From assembly GCA_900107185.1 (NCBI GenBank), contig FNPA01000003.1, positions 124,001-188,000 on the forward strand: 64,000 bases of DNA, given 5' to 3'. The notes beneath the pieces are model-generated. The model saw nothing but the letters and a program-made list of their open reading frames with translations. It searched no databases and was not told where the DNA came from. Below, piece after piece: positions 26,467 to 36,098 of this stretch. How positions within the stretch are numbered: position 1 is the stretch's first letter; every line of letters begins with the position of its first letter. The position numbers and the translations under genes are program-made. Source of the stretch: Ruminococcaceae bacterium YAD3003. Lineage in GTDB: Bacteria > Bacillota > Clostridia > Saccharofermentanales > Saccharofermentanaceae.

Positions 26467-26508
26467 ACTGATTAACAATTCAATTTTCAGTCTTTGTTTG
26501 TGTATTTA

Positions 26509-27030
26509 TTACACGAACTCCAAGATAGCCATCTCAGCGCCATCACCACGTCTTGCACCAAGACGGATGATTCTTGTGTAGCCGCCGTTTCTGCCTGCAT
26601 ATCTGGGTGCGATCTCATCGAAAACCTTGTTTACAGGGTTGATGATGTTGCCCTCTGCATCGTGGCTCTTGTTAACCCACTTGATCATTGCTTTTCTTGC
26701 AGCGAGACGTGAAGGTGCGTCAACCTGGACTGTCTTTGTCTTTACTTCACGGTCAACAACTTCGTACTTAGCGCCGCTCTTAGAAGTCTTAGTCTTAAGA
26801 ACCTTCTTGCCCTTACCGTCGAGCTTTGCAGCAGATACTGTGATCTCCTTTGTTGTGAAGTTGTCCTGCTCCTTAATTGCGCTTGAAACGAGCTTCTCAA
26901 CGATTGCGCTGATTTCCTTAGCGCGAGCTGTTGTTGTCTCAAGCTTGCCGTTTATAATTAATGCTGTGACCTGATTCTTCAGAATAGCAGCGCGCTGATC
27001 TGAAGCACGGCCGAATTTTCTGTTAGGCAT
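26509..27030 (-). CDS. rplQ: 50S ribosomal protein L17 with internal insertion
   Basis: Large-subunit protein; last gene of the alpha operon. The N-terminal part ([38 protein letters not shown]) and the C-terminal part ([31 protein letters not shown]) are canonical. Between them the chain carries a Lys-rich insertion of about 45 residues (about 60-105), making 173 residues against the usual 115-130. The insertion is in frame and conserved-looking rather than an error. Confidence 0.96.
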   Translation of the reverse strand: MPNRKFGRASDQRAAILKNQVTALIINGKLETTTARAKEISAIVEKLVSSAIKEQDNFTTKEITVSAAKLDGKGKKVLKTKTSKSGAKYEVVDREVKTKTVQVDAPSRLAARKAMIKWVNKSHDAEGNIINPVNKVFDEIAPRYAGRNGGYTRIIRLGARRGDGAEMAILEFV

Positions 27031-27050
27031 TTATATAATCCTCCAATAAC

Positions 27051-28001
27051 TTAATCTTCTGCTTCTCTCAAGTGCAGACCCATGTCTTCAAGCTTCTCGA
27101 TAATCTCTTCGAGGGACTTCTTACCAAGGTTTCTAACCTTGATCATCTCGTCCATGGAACGAGCTACGAGATCACCTACTGTGTTGATCTGAGCTCTCTT
27201 GAGACAGTTGTATGTACGTACAGAGAAATCCAAATCCTCGATAACACCGGAAAGCTTTGAGTCATGCTCACCGCTCTCTTCAATGTTCTTGAAGCTCGGA
27301 GCTGAATCTGTATCAGCAAGAGCTGTGAAGAATTTGAGATGTTCGATCAAGCAATTTGCTGCTGAAGAGAGAGCCTCATCAACATCAATTGTTCCGTCGG
27401 TCCAAACCTCGAGTGTAAGGCTGTCATAGTCTGTCTTAGCGCCTACACGTGTGTTCTCAACCTTGTAGTTAGCCTTCTTAACAGGTGTGAAGATGGAATC
27501 GATCGGGATTACACCGATAACCTGCTTAGCGGGCTTATTCTGCTCTGCTGTATTGTATCCTCTGCCCTTGCTGAGAGTGAACTCCATGAATACGTCGTCA
27601 CTGCCGTTGAGGTGAGCGATAACGTGATCAGGATTCATGATCTCTACTTCAGGTCCGTGAACGATATCGCCAGCTGTGAGCTCGCCGGTTCTGCCCTTAG
27701 CGACGCTGATGCTTACGATATTTGACTCATTGTGAAGCTTTGCACGGATACCCTTGATATTAAGGATAATCTCTGTCATATCCTCGATAATACCCGGAAC
27801 AGTGGAGAACTCATGCTTAATCTTCTCGATCTTGATAGATGTTACTGCCGCGCCGGAAAGTGATGAAAGGAGCACTCTGCGGAGAGAATTTCCGAGTGTT
27901 GTGCCGAATCCACGCTCGAGCGGGGCGATGGTATATTTGCCGTAGGACTTATCCTCGTTGGTTTCAACGCACTTAACGGTCGGCTGGCTGATTTCCATCA
28001 T
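27051..28001 (-). CDS. rpoA: DNA-directed RNA polymerase subunit alpha
   Basis: Assembly platform of RNA polymerase. The 316-residue chain has the N-terminal dimerisation domain (about 1-230, with LERGFGTTLGNSLRRVLLSSL) and the C-terminal DNA- and activator-binding domain (about 250-316, with RSMDEMIKVRNLGKKSLEEI). AGGAGG lies eight bases upstream of the first of two adjacent ATG codons. Position between rpsD and rplQ is canonical. Confidence 0.98.
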   Translation of the reverse strand: MMEISQPTVKCVETNEDKSYGKYTIAPLERGFGTTLGNSLRRVLLSSLSGAAVTSIKIEKIKHEFSTVPGIIEDMTEIILNIKGIRAKLHNESNIVSISVAKGRTGELTAGDIVHGPEVEIMNPDHVIAHLNGSDDVFMEFTLSKGRGYNTAEQNKPAKQVIGVIPIDSIFTPVKKANYKVENTRVGAKTDYDSLTLEVWTDGTIDVDEALSSAANCLIEHLKFFTALADTDSAPSFKNIEESGEHDSKLSGVIEDLDFSVRTYNCLKRAQINTVGDLVARSMDEMIKVRNLGKKSLEEIIEKLEDMGLHLREAED

Positions 28002-28047
28002 GTTAGTTCCTCCTAGATTATTTTAAAATCTTGCGATCCGGATGTTA

Positions 28048-28647
28048 TTACTTAGAATACAACTCGACGATTGCAACTTCGTTTACAGGTACTTCGATCT
28101 GATCTCTTGTAGGCATTGCGAGAATCTTACCGCAAAGCTTCTCTGAATCAGCCTCTACCCATGCAGGGTTAGCTCTTGAGCCTGTAACTTCGATGATGTC
28201 CTTAAATCTCTGTGAAGACTTAGCCTTCTCCTTGATCTCAACAACATCGCCGACCTTAACCGCATAAGAAGGGATGTTAACGATCTTGCCGTTAACCTTA
28301 ACTTCTCTGTGGCTTACGATCTGTCTAGCTTCGTCTCTTGTACGAGCAAGACCCATTCTGAACAAAACGTTATCAAGTCTTGTCTCGAGGAGGATCATGA
28401 GGTTTTCACCGGTTGTACCGTACTTGAGCTTCTGAGCCTTCTCGAAATAGTTTCTGAAGGGCTTCTCAAGAACGCCGTAAATGAACTTAGCCTTCTGCTT
28501 CTCCTTGAGCTGCATACCATACTCGCTCATCTTACGAGGTCTGGATGCGCCATGCTTTTTAGATTCTTTCTTCTCTACTCCCAAGAAAGCAGGCTCAATA
28601 CCGAGCGCTCTGCACTTCTTGAGGACAGGTGTCATATCTCTAGCCAT
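28048..28647 (-). CDS. rpsD: 30S ribosomal protein S4
   Basis: Primary 16S rRNA binder that nucleates small-subunit assembly. The 199-residue chain shows the S4 RNA-binding domain (about 90-150, ETRLDNVLFRMGLARTRDEARQIVSH). The N-terminus lacks the zinc cysteines of the C+ type. In several bacteria S4 is the translational repressor of its operon; a candidate target structure lies upstream of rpsM at 29467-29686. Confidence 0.98.
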   Translation of the reverse strand: MARDMTPVLKKCRALGIEPAFLGVEKKESKKHGASRPRKMSEYGMQLKEKQKAKFIYGVLEKPFRNYFEKAQKLKYGTTGENLMILLETRLDNVLFRMGLARTRDEARQIVSHREVKVNGKIVNIPSYAVKVGDVVEIKEKAKSSQRFKDIIEVTGSRANPAWVEADSEKLCGKILAMPTRDQIEVPVNEVAIVELYSK

Positions 28648-28691
28648 TGCTATATTCCTCTTTTCTATCTAGTATTCTGCCAAGCGGAAGA

Positions 28692-29081
28692 TTAAACTCT
28701 TCTTCTCTTCGGAGGGCGGCAACCATTGTGAGGTACCGGTGTTACGTCCTTGATCATTGTGACTCTGAGGCCTGCTGTCTCGAGAGCACGAACTGCAGAC
28801 TCACGTCCTGATCCGGGTCCCTTAACATAAACATCAACAGTCTTCATACCATGATCACAAGCTGTCTTAGCAGCCTTCTCGGAAGCAACCTGAGCTGCAT
28901 AGCTCGTGCCCTTACGTGAACCCTTGGCGTCCATACCTGCAGAAGCCCAGGAAATTGTGTTTCCCTGCTTATCGGTAATTGTAATAATTGTGTTGTTGAA
29001 TGTAGCGTGAATATGAGCCTGACCGTCTACAACGTTCTTACGCTCACTTCTTCTAGGTCTTAAGCTTTTTTTCTGTGCCAT
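28692..29081 (-). CDS. rpsK: 30S ribosomal protein S11
   Basis: Platform protein of the small subunit. The 129-residue chain includes the hallmarks [29 protein letters not shown] and the C-terminal [12 protein letters not shown]. It follows rpsM by 16 bases. Confidence 0.98.
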   Translation of the reverse strand: MAQKKSLRPRRSERKNVVDGQAHIHATFNNTIITITDKQGNTISWASAGMDAKGSRKGTSYAAQVASEKAAKTACDHGMKTVDVYVKGPGSGRESAVRALETAGLRVTMIKDVTPVPHNGCRPPKRRRV

Positions 29082-29097
29082 TTTGACTTACCTCACC

Positions 29098-29466
29098 TTA
29101 CTTCTTCTTACCAGCAACTGTATGCTTCGGACCCTTACGTGTACGAGCATTTGTCTTTGTACGCTGGCCTCTTACAGGGAGACCCAGTCTGTGGCGACGT
29201 CCGCGAAGGCATCCGATATCTGTAAGTCTCTTAATGTTGGACTGTACTTCTCTCTTAAGATCACCTTCAACCTTGTAATTGTTCTCGATCTGGTCACGAA
29301 TCTTCGCAACCTCATCCTCTGTCAAATCCTTAACGCGTGTGTCGGGATTGATGCCTGTATCAGCAATAATCTTATCCGCACTTGTTCTTCCGATTCCGTA
29401 AATGTACGTAAGAGCGATTTCAATTCTCTTATCATTCGGTAAATCTACGCCGGCTATACGAGCCAT
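29098..29466 (-). CDS. rpsM: 30S ribosomal protein S13
   Basis: Small-subunit head protein contacting tRNA and the large subunit. The 122-residue chain has [46 protein letters not shown] and the basic tail [11 protein letters not shown] (stretches quoted separately are contiguous with expected family order). GGAGG lies nine bases upstream. Unusually, 220 bases separate it from rpmJ; that leader looks structured. Confidence 0.98.
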   Translation of the reverse strand: MARIAGVDLPNDKRIEIALTYIYGIGRTSADKIIADTGINPDTRVKDLTEDEVAKIRDQIENNYKVEGDLKREVQSNIKRLTDIGCLRGRRHRLGLPVRGQRTKTNARTRKGPKHTVAGKKK

Positions 29467-29686
29467 TTAATGTACCTCCATATTGGATAAAGTGGTATTA
29501 ATCTCTATTTGACACGCGTAAGTCAAGGAACTCCGGGTTAGGGAGCAGCCGCCCTTTCGGTACGGGTTTAAATAGTAAGATTACTTATTTAATAATGTCT
29601 TCTGCGGGAAGGAGCTTATATCCCGCGGCCTTCGTTATCAGTTCGTGCAGGGCTAATTCCGCACATCCGAAAGCCCGTCAAATGCA
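29467..29686 (-). promoter_or_regulatory. Structured leader between rpmJ and rpsM (candidate pseudoknot)
   Basis: This 220-base gap holds no gene. On the minus strand it offers an H-type pseudoknot: GGGCT (29672-29676) with AGCCC (29650-29654), interleaved with UGUGC (29661-29665) with GCACG (29644-29648). Further stems: GCGGGA/TCCCGC (29604-29609, 29621-29626), CCC/GGG (29552-29565), CTCC/GGAG (29531-29534, 29542-29545) and TTGAC/GTCAA (29509-29513, 29522-29526). It is more G+C-rich than the other spacers here. By analogy with the S4-binding pseudoknot leader before rpsM in E. coli, autoregulation is suggested, not shown. Confidence 0.5.
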
Positions 29687-29800
29687 TCAACCCTGTCTCT
29701 GCTTATGCTTGGGGTCGGAGCAAATGACCATAACCTTGCCGTTTCTGCGAATGATCTTGCACTTTTCGCACATCGGCTTTACTGACGGTCGTACTTTCAT
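29687..29800 (-). CDS. rpmJ: 50S ribosomal protein L36
   Basis: A 37-residue large-subunit protein. Translation of 29800 down to 29687 gives [20 protein letters not shown] at the start and [11 protein letters not shown] at the end, with the zinc ligands C11, C14, C27 and H32, so this is the zinc-binding form. AGGAGG lies nine bases before the ATG. It is the first gene of the rpmJ-rpsM-rpsK-rpsD-rpoA-rplQ transcript, which has its own promoter at 29870-29897. Confidence 0.97.
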   Translation of the reverse strand: MKVRPSVKPMCEKCKIIRRNGKVMVICSDPKHKQRQG

Positions 29801-29869
29801 GTAAGTAACCTCCTGTTGCTGTTATTTTTCCACAACAAATACAGGCGCCTTTTGGGCGCATGCTGAACT

Positions 29870-29897
29870 ATTATAGCAGAATCCTTATGGTTTTCAA
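29870..29897 (-). promoter_or_regulatory. Promoter of the rpmJ-rpsM-rpoA operon
   Basis: On the minus strand TTGAAA (29892-29897), a 16-base spacer and TATAAT (29870-29875) with TGC before the -10 box. The untranslated leader has a small GCGCC/GGCGC hairpin (about 29846-29860). It starts a transcript downstream of the infA terminator. Confidence 0.78.
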
Positions 29898-29910
29898 CTA
29901 AAATTTTAAA

Positions 29911-29934
29911 GCACCCCGAAAATTTTCAGGGTGC
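29911..29934 (-). terminator. Terminator behind infA
   Basis: Stem GCACCC (29911-29916) with GGGTGC (29929-29934); on the minus strand followed by TTTAAAATTTTAG. It lies 22 bases past the infA stop and separates secY-adk-map-infA from the rpmJ operon. Confidence 0.68.
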
Positions 29935-29956
29935 CGGTATTAAGCTTAAATTAGAC

Positions 29957-30190
29957 TTATGCCTTAGGCTTCTTCTCGCCTCTCCATGTAATTCTGCCGC
30001 GGGAAAGATCGTATGGCGAAATCTCCATTGTTACCTTGTCGCCTGGAAGAATCTTGATGTAATTCTGTCTAAGCTTGCCTGATAAATGAGCGAGAACAAC
30101 ATGTCCGCTGTCGAGCTTTACCTTGAACATTGCGTTGGGCAATGCTTCATCAACTACTCCCAGTACTTCAATAACATCTTCCTTCGCCAT
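29957..30190 (-). CDS. infA: Translation initiation factor IF-1
   Basis: Binds the ribosomal A site during initiation. The 77-residue OB-fold protein has the signatures [31 protein letters not shown] and GRITWR. Its ATG overlaps the map stop codon by one base (TAATG), a coupled arrangement. The chain is a few residues longer than usual at the C-terminus. Confidence 0.98.
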   Translation of the reverse strand: MAKEDVIEVLGVVDEALPNAMFKVKLDSGHVVLAHLSGKLRQNYIKILPGDKVTMEISPYDLSRGRITWRGEKKPKA

Positions 30191-30960
30191 TAAAAACCCT
30201 CCTCATAGTCATAAGTTGTAAGATACGGACCCTCATCCGTAATTAATATCGTATTCTCATAGTGGCTGGCAGGCTTACCGTCCTGTGTAACGATCGTCCA
30301 CTTGTCATCCAGTATTTCAATTTCACGTGTTCCCAATGTTATCATCGGTTCGATGCAAATTGCCATACCTTTTTTGAGTTTATAGCCGTGACCCGGTCTT
30401 CCGTAATTGGGAACATCAGGATCCTGGTGCATCGTTGTTCCGATTCCGTGACCTGTAAGTTCTCTTACGACGCCGTAGCCTTTGCCCTCGCAGTATTCCT
30501 GAACGGCATGACCGATATCACCTGTTCTGAAACCGGGCTTTGCAAATTCCAATCCGATCCAGAAAGACTTCTCGGTATCCTCAACAAGAGCCTTAACCTC
30601 AGGTGCTACCTCGCCAACCATATAGGTTCTGCAGGCATCTGACTGATATCCGTCAAGTATAGCACCGACATCAACGGAAAGGATATCACCTTCCTGAAGG
30701 ATCCTGTTCTTTCTCGGAATTCCGTGAACGACCTCATCGTTAACGGATGCGCAGATCGTTCCGGGGAACGGAGGCTGGCCGTAGTTTAAGAAAGACGGGA
30801 TAGCGTCATAACTCCTGATGATGTCATAGCAGAGCTTGTCAACATCGTGAGTTGTAATGCCCGGCTTGATCTCATCTCTGCATGCCTTGAAAACGTGCTG
30901 CAGGATCTTGCCTGCGGCCTTCATTTTCTCAAATTCTTCTTCGGTAAGAATCTCTACCAT
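30190..30960 (-). CDS. map: Methionine aminopeptidase (type I)
   Basis: Removes the initiator methionine from nascent proteins. The 256-residue chain shows the metal-binding residues in [30 protein letters not shown] and the conserved glutamates in CIEPMITLG and HYENTILIT. No N-terminal extension, so type Ia. It sits between adk and infA, as in many Gram-positive spc-type operons. Confidence 0.97.
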   Translation of the reverse strand: MVEILTEEEFEKMKAAGKILQHVFKACRDEIKPGITTHDVDKLCYDIIRSYDAIPSFLNYGQPPFPGTICASVNDEVVHGIPRKNRILQEGDILSVDVGAILDGYQSDACRTYMVGEVAPEVKALVEDTEKSFWIGLEFAKPGFRTGDIGHAVQEYCEGKGYGVVRELTGHGIGTTMHQDPDVPNYGRPGHGYKLKKGMAICIEPMITLGTREIEILDDKWTIVTQDGKPASHYENTILITDEGPYLTTYDYEEGF

Positions 30961-30979
30961 TTATAATACCTTTTTCTAA

Positions 30980-31633
30980 TTAGAGTCCGAGTTTCTTGAT
31001 GCCTGCTTCGATTGACTCGATGCATGCCTTTGAATCAACATTGTTGTTTCCTTCAACGATGATTCCTCTTGCGTTATAGAAATCGATGAGAGGCTGTGTG
31101 TTAACTCTGTATGTCTCGAGTCTCTTTGCAACTGTCTCCGGATTATCGTCAGATCTCTGGATTACGTTTCCACCGCAAACATCGCATACACCCTCAACCT
31201 TTGTGGGCATGTACTTAACGTTGAAGCTTGCACCGCACTTCTCGCATACACGTCTTGTAGTAACTCTGTCCATGATGACCTCGTCATCACACTTAACATA
31301 TATTACAGCGTCGATCTTTGAACCCTTAGCTTCGAGCATCTTGTCGAGTGCCTCAGCCTGGGCAATATTTCTGGGGAATCCGTCGAGGATATATCCCTTC
31401 TCACAGTCGGGATTGTTAAGACGGTCTTCAACCATTCTGATCGTTACATCATCAGGAACAAGAGCTCCCTTATCGATGTATGACTTAGCCTCAATTCCGA
31501 GAGGAGTGTTTTCCTTGATGTTGTATCTGAAGAGATCTCCTGTGGAGATGTGAGCGAGAGAATACTTTTCTCTGATAACTGTTGCTGATGTACCCTTACC
31601 TGAACCGGGTGCTCCTAAAATAATCAGATTCAT
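30980..31633 (-). CDS. adk: Adenylate kinase (zinc-lid type)
   Basis: Interconverts ATP, AMP and ADP. The 217-residue chain has the P-loop GAPGSGKGT, the AMP site (STGDLFRYNI), DGFPRN, and a lid with four cysteines (CEKC and CDVC) that bind zinc as in other Gram-positive adenylate kinases. It begins 14 bases after the secY stop. Confidence 0.98.
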   Translation of the reverse strand: MNLIILGAPGSGKGTSATVIREKYSLAHISTGDLFRYNIKENTPLGIEAKSYIDKGALVPDDVTIRMVEDRLNNPDCEKGYILDGFPRNIAQAEALDKMLEAKGSKIDAVIYVKCDDEVIMDRVTTRRVCEKCGASFNVKYMPTKVEGVCDVCGGNVIQRSDDNPETVAKRLETYRVNTQPLIDFYNARGIIVEGNNNVDSKACIESIEAGIKKLGL

Positions 31634-31647
31634 AAATAAGACCTCCC

Positions 31648-32955
31648 TTACTTGCTGTACTTATTGCGCTTCTTATCTTTGCCTGCCTGCTTAGCCTTAT
31701 CAGCTTCCATCTTAAGGCTATTCTCGAGCAAAGTCTTCATTTCTATAAATCCGCCGCCTACGAGGATCATTCCGATACCACCGAGACATACGCCGCCGAA
31801 ACCGGGGATAAAATTAAGGATCATAGGAACAACGCATACGATGATCAAAAAGAAATTGTCTGCAAGATTCAGATTTGAATAAAGAGTCATAAGGTACTGT
31901 GATGTTGCCTTACCGGGACGGAGACCCTGGATATATCCGCCGTTCTCCTTGATCTGGTTAGACATATCAATAGGATTGAACTGCATCATTGCGAAAATGT
32001 ATGTGAAGAATACGAGAATGATGATGAATGTCGGGATGAAACCGATGCTCGTAACGAAGTTCTTAAATCCTTCAGCCCACGCATAATCTGTATTGGGAAC
32101 TGCCATAGCAATGATCACGGAAGGAAGCAGAAGAACAACGAGTGTGTAGATTACAGGCATGACTCCTGCCTGAGCAACCTTGAGCGGAACAACCTGGTTC
32201 TGCATTCCGTACTGCTTCATACCTACAGTTCTCTTTGAGAAGATGATGCGGAGCTTCTTCTCGCCCATGTAGAAAAGGATAACCAGGAACAAAATGCCGG
32301 CACAGAAGATCACTCCTGCACCGATCAGTGTGATTGCAGGGATCAAGCCCAATTCGATTGAATGGTTATACAAACCGAGCAATTCGCTGGAGATATTTCT
32401 GATTACGCCGGCAACGATAATTACTGTGAGACCGTCGCCGATACCCTTCGTGTTAATGAGCTCAACACACCATCCGCAGAAAGCACTGCCTACTGCAACT
32501 GCCAGACCGCAGAGTACGATTCCGAGCCAGAAGTTGATCTTGGGTGTGATGGCACCTCTCATGTTTACGCAGTAAAGAGCAGCGAAAACAACGGATGAAA
32601 TAATTGAAGCGATTCTTGTGAGTTTAGTAACAGTCTTTGTTCCTTCCTCACCCATCTGTGACAGAGCGCGGAGCTTCGGCACTGCCAAAACAACGATCTG
32701 CATAACGATGGATGCTACGAGGAACGGATAAATGCCAAGGCTCGTGATAGATAAGTTGCCGAGAGCATGACCTGAAAGGATATTCAAGATTGTGCCCATC
32801 TCACCCCAGTTATAAAGGTTCTGCGCTGCAGCATTATAATTTAATCCGGGGATCGGAACTATCGTAAGCAGACAAAGCACGGATACAATAAGGAACGTGA
32901 AAAGGATCTTTTTCCTTACCTCCGGTGTCTTGAAGCTATCACTCAAAGTGCCCAT
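31648..32955 (-). CDS. secY: Protein translocase subunit SecY
   Basis: Pore subunit of the general secretion channel in the cytoplasmic membrane. The 435-residue chain has about ten spans and family motifs such as GIYPFLVASIVMQI, the cytoplasmic loop region FSKRTVGMKQYG and the end segment GGGFIEMKTLLENSLKMEA. Here secY heads a transcript; rplO and the rest of the spc ribosomal genes, normally upstream, are missing from this locus. Confidence 0.98.
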   Translation of the reverse strand: MGTLSDSFKTPEVRKKILFTFLIVSVLCLLTIVPIPGLNYNAAAQNLYNWGEMGTILNILSGHALGNLSITSLGIYPFLVASIVMQIVVLAVPKLRALSQMGEEGTKTVTKLTRIASIISSVVFAALYCVNMRGAITPKINFWLGIVLCGLAVAVGSAFCGWCVELINTKGIGDGLTVIIVAGVIRNISSELLGLYNHSIELGLIPAITLIGAGVIFCAGILFLVILFYMGEKKLRIIFSKRTVGMKQYGMQNQVVPLKVAQAGVMPVIYTLVVLLLPSVIIAMAVPNTDYAWAEGFKNFVTSIGFIPTFIIILVFFTYIFAMMQFNPIDMSNQIKENGGYIQGLRPGKATSQYLMTLYSNLNLADNFFLIIVCVVPMILNFIPGFGGVCLGGIGMILVGGGFIEMKTLLENSLKMEADKAKQAGKDKKRNKYSK

Positions 32956-32998
32956 TAATTGACATTCTCCTTAATATACATAAATAAAAAGCGTATGT

Positions 32999-33027
32999 AT
33001 TATATCGCATATCGTTTGATTTTTCAC
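32999..33027 (-). promoter_or_regulatory. Promoter of secY-adk-map-infA
   Basis: On the minus strand GTGAAA (33022-33027), a 17-base spacer and TATAAT (32999-33004), about 45 bases before the secY start. The -35 box matches consensus at four of six positions. A GGCGG/CCGCC hairpin (33042-33055) just upstream may mark the end of the alr transcript but lacks a T run. Confidence 0.6.
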
Positions 33028-33061
33028 CGAGTATCTGTAACGGCGGGGATCCGCCATAGAA

Positions 33062-34207
33062 TCAGCCGCCGATATAGAGTCTTCTGACTCTCTTTCCGAC
33101 ATCGCATGTAATCTCGTAATTGATTGTTCCGAGGGCCTCTGCGAGTTCATCAGCCGATCTCTGACTTCCGAAAACAATTACCTTGTCGCCGATCTTCGGT
33201 CTTACTTCGAGATCTGTTGTGTCGACCATGCACATATCCATGCAGATATTTCCGATGATCGGGCACTTCTTACCTCCGATAATCAGTTCAAACCCATTGG
33301 ACAGTCTTCTGGACAGACCATCGGCATAACCGATACCGACTGTAGTAACCTCAGTCTGCTTCTCTGCCTTGAAGTGTCTTCCGTAACTGACACTCGTTCC
33401 TGCGGGCACTGTCTTAACGTGGATAACCTTGGCATACCAGTTCATAACAGGCTTGAGGTCGATCTTAACTGCCGGCTCGGGGCATCCGGGCGGCATAAGA
33501 CCGTAAAGGATTATTCCTGCTCTGACCAGATCAAGATGCATGTTGGGGAATCTCAATATTCCCGCACTGTTGCAAATGTGCTTCTTGGCAAAGTGAATAC
33601 CCTTTGATTCCAGTTCGCCGATCTGTTTCATGAACAGCTCGTACTGTCTGTTTGTATATTCATCATCGTCAGTATCTGCCACAGCGAAATGTGAGAAAAC
33701 GCCATAAGGTTCCAGTCCCGGGAGCTTACATGCCTTAACAATTTCGTCCGTCTCGGTTCCGTCAGTCTTAAATCCGATCCTTCCCATGCCCGTATCCAGC
33801 TTGATGTGGATCTTGCATGTCTTACCTGCCTTAACAGCTTCTTCGGAGAGCTTTTCTGCGATCTCATAAGAATAAACGGCCTGCTCGACTTCGAATCTTA
33901 CTGCATCCTTGAATCTGGAAGGATCAGTAAATCCCAGAGTCATCATGGGAACATCGATTCCGTGCTTTCTTAATTCGACCGCCTCATCGATTGTCGCGAG
34001 GCAGAGTCCTGCAGCACCTGCATCAATCAGTGTTTTTGCAGTCTCGAGTGCGCCATGACCGTATGCATCAGCCTTAACAACGGCCAGAATACCGGTACCC
34101 GGTGTAGTCGCTTTTTTTATTTCTTCGAAATTATGCTTTAATGCATCGAGATCGATCTCAACACATGAACGGTCGAAATAACTCTCTGTTCCTGCCTGGT
34201 TCTCCAT
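33062..34207 (-). CDS. alr: Alanine racemase
   Basis: Makes D-alanine for peptidoglycan with pyridoxal phosphate. The 381-residue chain has the cofactor lysine in VVKADAYGHGA near residue 45, LDTGMGRIGF, and the catalytic tyrosine region SYGRHFKA. Three bases after nnrD, likely co-transcribed with metA-nnrD. Confidence 0.96.
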   Translation of the reverse strand: MENQAGTESYFDRSCVEIDLDALKHNFEEIKKATTPGTGILAVVKADAYGHGALETAKTLIDAGAAGLCLATIDEAVELRKHGIDVPMMTLGFTDPSRFKDAVRFEVEQAVYSYEIAEKLSEEAVKAGKTCKIHIKLDTGMGRIGFKTDGTETDEIVKACKLPGLEPYGVFSHFAVADTDDDEYTNRQYELFMKQIGELESKGIHFAKKHICNSAGILRFPNMHLDLVRAGIILYGLMPPGCPEPAVKIDLKPVMNWYAKVIHVKTVPAGTSVSYGRHFKAEKQTEVTTVGIGYADGLSRRLSNGFELIIGGKKCPIIGNICMDMCMVDTTDLEVRPKIGDKVIVFGSQRSADELAEALGTINYEITCDVGKRVRRLYIGG

Positions 34208-34210
34208 AAC

Positions 34211-35095
34211 TCAGTCTCTCCACCCTGCCTCTGAATAACCGTCAGGCAGATAAATAATAAGATCTTCGGGGAGCATGTATCTTGCACCGACATCATCAGC
34301 AGCTGCTGCTCCCGCTTTTGAATGTATATAAACTGCAGAGCAGGCAGCCTTGTAAGGCTCCATACCCTGTGCGAGAAATCCTGCGATCAGTCCTGCCAGA
34401 ACATCGCCCGAACCGCCCTTTGCCAGTCCGCTGTTGGCGAGGTCATTAACATAGATCTTTCCGTCAGGAGTTGCGATAAGCGTTTTAGAACCCTTAAGAA
34501 CAACGACAACATTGTTTTCCACAGCAAAACCGGATGCGAGATTTTCAGCATCAGGGGCTACTTCGGAATTAGAGATGCCCAGGATCCTTGCGAACTCTCC
34601 GATATGGGGAGTAATTACAGCAGGAGTCTTTCTCGCCTTGAATCTGTCCTTAAGTCTGGCCAGAACGTCTGATTTATCCGTGAACACACCTGCATCGAGA
34701 ACAACATTTATATCTCTTCCCAGGAATGTCCCGACCAATGCTTCCATGTTTTTATAATCGGCAGGAATACCTGAACCGATAAGAACGGAAGAAGCCTTAT
34801 CGCAAAGCTTATTTGCTTTTCTTAACAATTCAGCGGTGTTGTCCGGCCTTAATTCGAGAAGAGCACAAGGCTCGTTGCAACTGATGGCATTGAGCGTCTT
34901 TTCTTCTGAGAAGACCTTTACGAGACCTGCGCCTGATCTGAGAGCAGCGCCGCACGCCAATACTGCAGCGCCTGTCATGAACTCAGAACCAGCACAAATA
35001 AGTGCCTGGCCGAACGTATTCTTGTGTCCGTCCACAGGTCTCCCAGGCTCAAATCCCTTTATCAGTTCTCTGTTAAGGTTAATGATCTCAGCCAT
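34211..35095 (-). CDS. nnrD: ADP-dependent NAD(P)H-hydrate dehydratase
   Basis: Repairs hydrated NADH/NADPH. The 294-residue chain is a ribokinase-like fold with the anion-hole motif [17 protein letters not shown] and the N-terminal [19 protein letters not shown]. The epimerase domain (NnrE), often fused to it, is absent, so this is the single-domain form. It overlaps metA by eight bases. Confidence 0.93.
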   Translation of the reverse strand: MAEIINLNRELIKGFEPGRPVDGHKNTFGQALICAGSEFMTGAAVLACGAALRSGAGLVKVFSEEKTLNAISCNEPCALLELRPDNTAELLRKANKLCDKASSVLIGSGIPADYKNMEALVGTFLGRDINVVLDAGVFTDKSDVLARLKDRFKARKTPAVITPHIGEFARILGISNSEVAPDAENLASGFAVENNVVVVLKGSKTLIATPDGKIYVNDLANSGLAKGGSGDVLAGLIAGFLAQGMEPYKAACSAVYIHSKAGAAAADDVGARYMLPEDLIIYLPDGYSEAGWRD

Positions 35096-36062
35096 TTTTC
35101 TCCAAGTCCCTGTTGGGTTCGAGATCTTCGTTTCTGATGCTCTTGATGAGATTGATGTCGAACGGTGTTTCCTGATATACGTAGTAGTTGAGCCAGTTCG
35201 TGTACATCAGTGTCGCAGAAGATCTCCATCTGAGGACCGGTCCTTTTGAAGGATCGTCATCAATATAGTAATTCTTCGGAATATCGACATCTTTCAGGCC
35301 TGCAGCCATGTCTCTCCTGTACTCCCTGTCGAGAGTATCCTTGTCGTACTCGGAATGGCCGGTGATGAAGAACTGTCTTCCGTGCAGATCAGAGATAGCA
35401 TAGATGCCGCACTCTTCTGATTCGGACAGGATTCTCAGATCTCTCCTCTTCTCAACGTCTTCACGTCTTACTTCCGTGTAACGTGAATGGGGAACATAGA
35501 AGATATCGTCAAATCCTCTGAAGAGCTTAACGGGTCTTGACCATGTCATTGAATGCTCGAAAACTCCGAACACCTTCTTGTCCAGAACGATCTTCGGAAT
35601 GCCGTAATGGTAATAAAGACCTGCGAAAGCGCCCCAGCAAAGGTGGAGTGTCGAATAAACGTGTGTCTTGCTCCATTCCATTATCTCGACCAATTCAGGC
35701 CAATAATCGACTTCTTCAAAAGGAAGCTTCTCAATGGGCGCGCCTGTGATGATCATGCCGTCAAAATACTCTTCTGATACCTCATCGAAAGTCTTATAGA
35801 ACTTCAAAAGGTGCTCAGCGGGAGTATTCTTTGACTTATGTGTCTTTGTAAATAACAGCTCGACATCGACCTGGATAGGAGAATTGGACAGCGCTCTAAG
35901 GAGCTGTGTCTCCGTAGTCGACTTGTCGGGCATCAGGTTGAGGATAAGGATCCTGATAGGACGGATATCCTGGGACAGGGCCCTGTTCTCCTCCATAACG
36001 AATATTCTTTCCTGTTCAAGGATGTGCCTTGCCGGAAGATTGTCTGCAATTCTGATAGGCAT
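35088..36062 (-). CDS. metA: MetA-family homoserine O-acyltransferase (predicted acetyl-CoA-specific)
   Basis: First committed step of methionine synthesis, acylating homoserine. The 324-residue glutamine-amidotransferase-like chain has catalytic C142 in LCWGA and the H236/E238 pair in TGHSEYD. Residue 111 is glutamate (in GAPIEKLPF); structural work on the family links glutamate at this place to acetyl-CoA and glycine to succinyl-CoA, so I predict O-acetylhomoserine as product despite the usual succinyltransferase label. GGAGG lies six bases upstream. Confidence 0.93.
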   Translation of the reverse strand: MPIRIADNLPARHILEQERIFVMEENRALSQDIRPIRILILNLMPDKSTTETQLLRALSNSPIQVDVELLFTKTHKSKNTPAEHLLKFYKTFDEVSEEYFDGMIITGAPIEKLPFEEVDYWPELVEIMEWSKTHVYSTLHLCWGAFAGLYYHYGIPKIVLDKKVFGVFEHSMTWSRPVKLFRGFDDIFYVPHSRYTEVRREDVEKRRDLRILSESEECGIYAISDLHGRQFFITGHSEYDKDTLDREYRRDMAAGLKDVDIPKNYYIDDDPSKGPVLRWRSSATLMYTNWLNYYVYQETPFDINLIKSIRNEDLEPNRDLEKNG

Positions 36063-36098
36063 TATCTGCCTCCTTTTTTCTATATCGTCCCGTGATCC

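Noticed and set aside
29467-29686. A tRNA or small protein gene between rpmJ and rpsM
   Set aside because: No cloverleaf, T-loop or CCA-like end can be drawn, and no open frame with a ribosome binding site spans the minus strand here.
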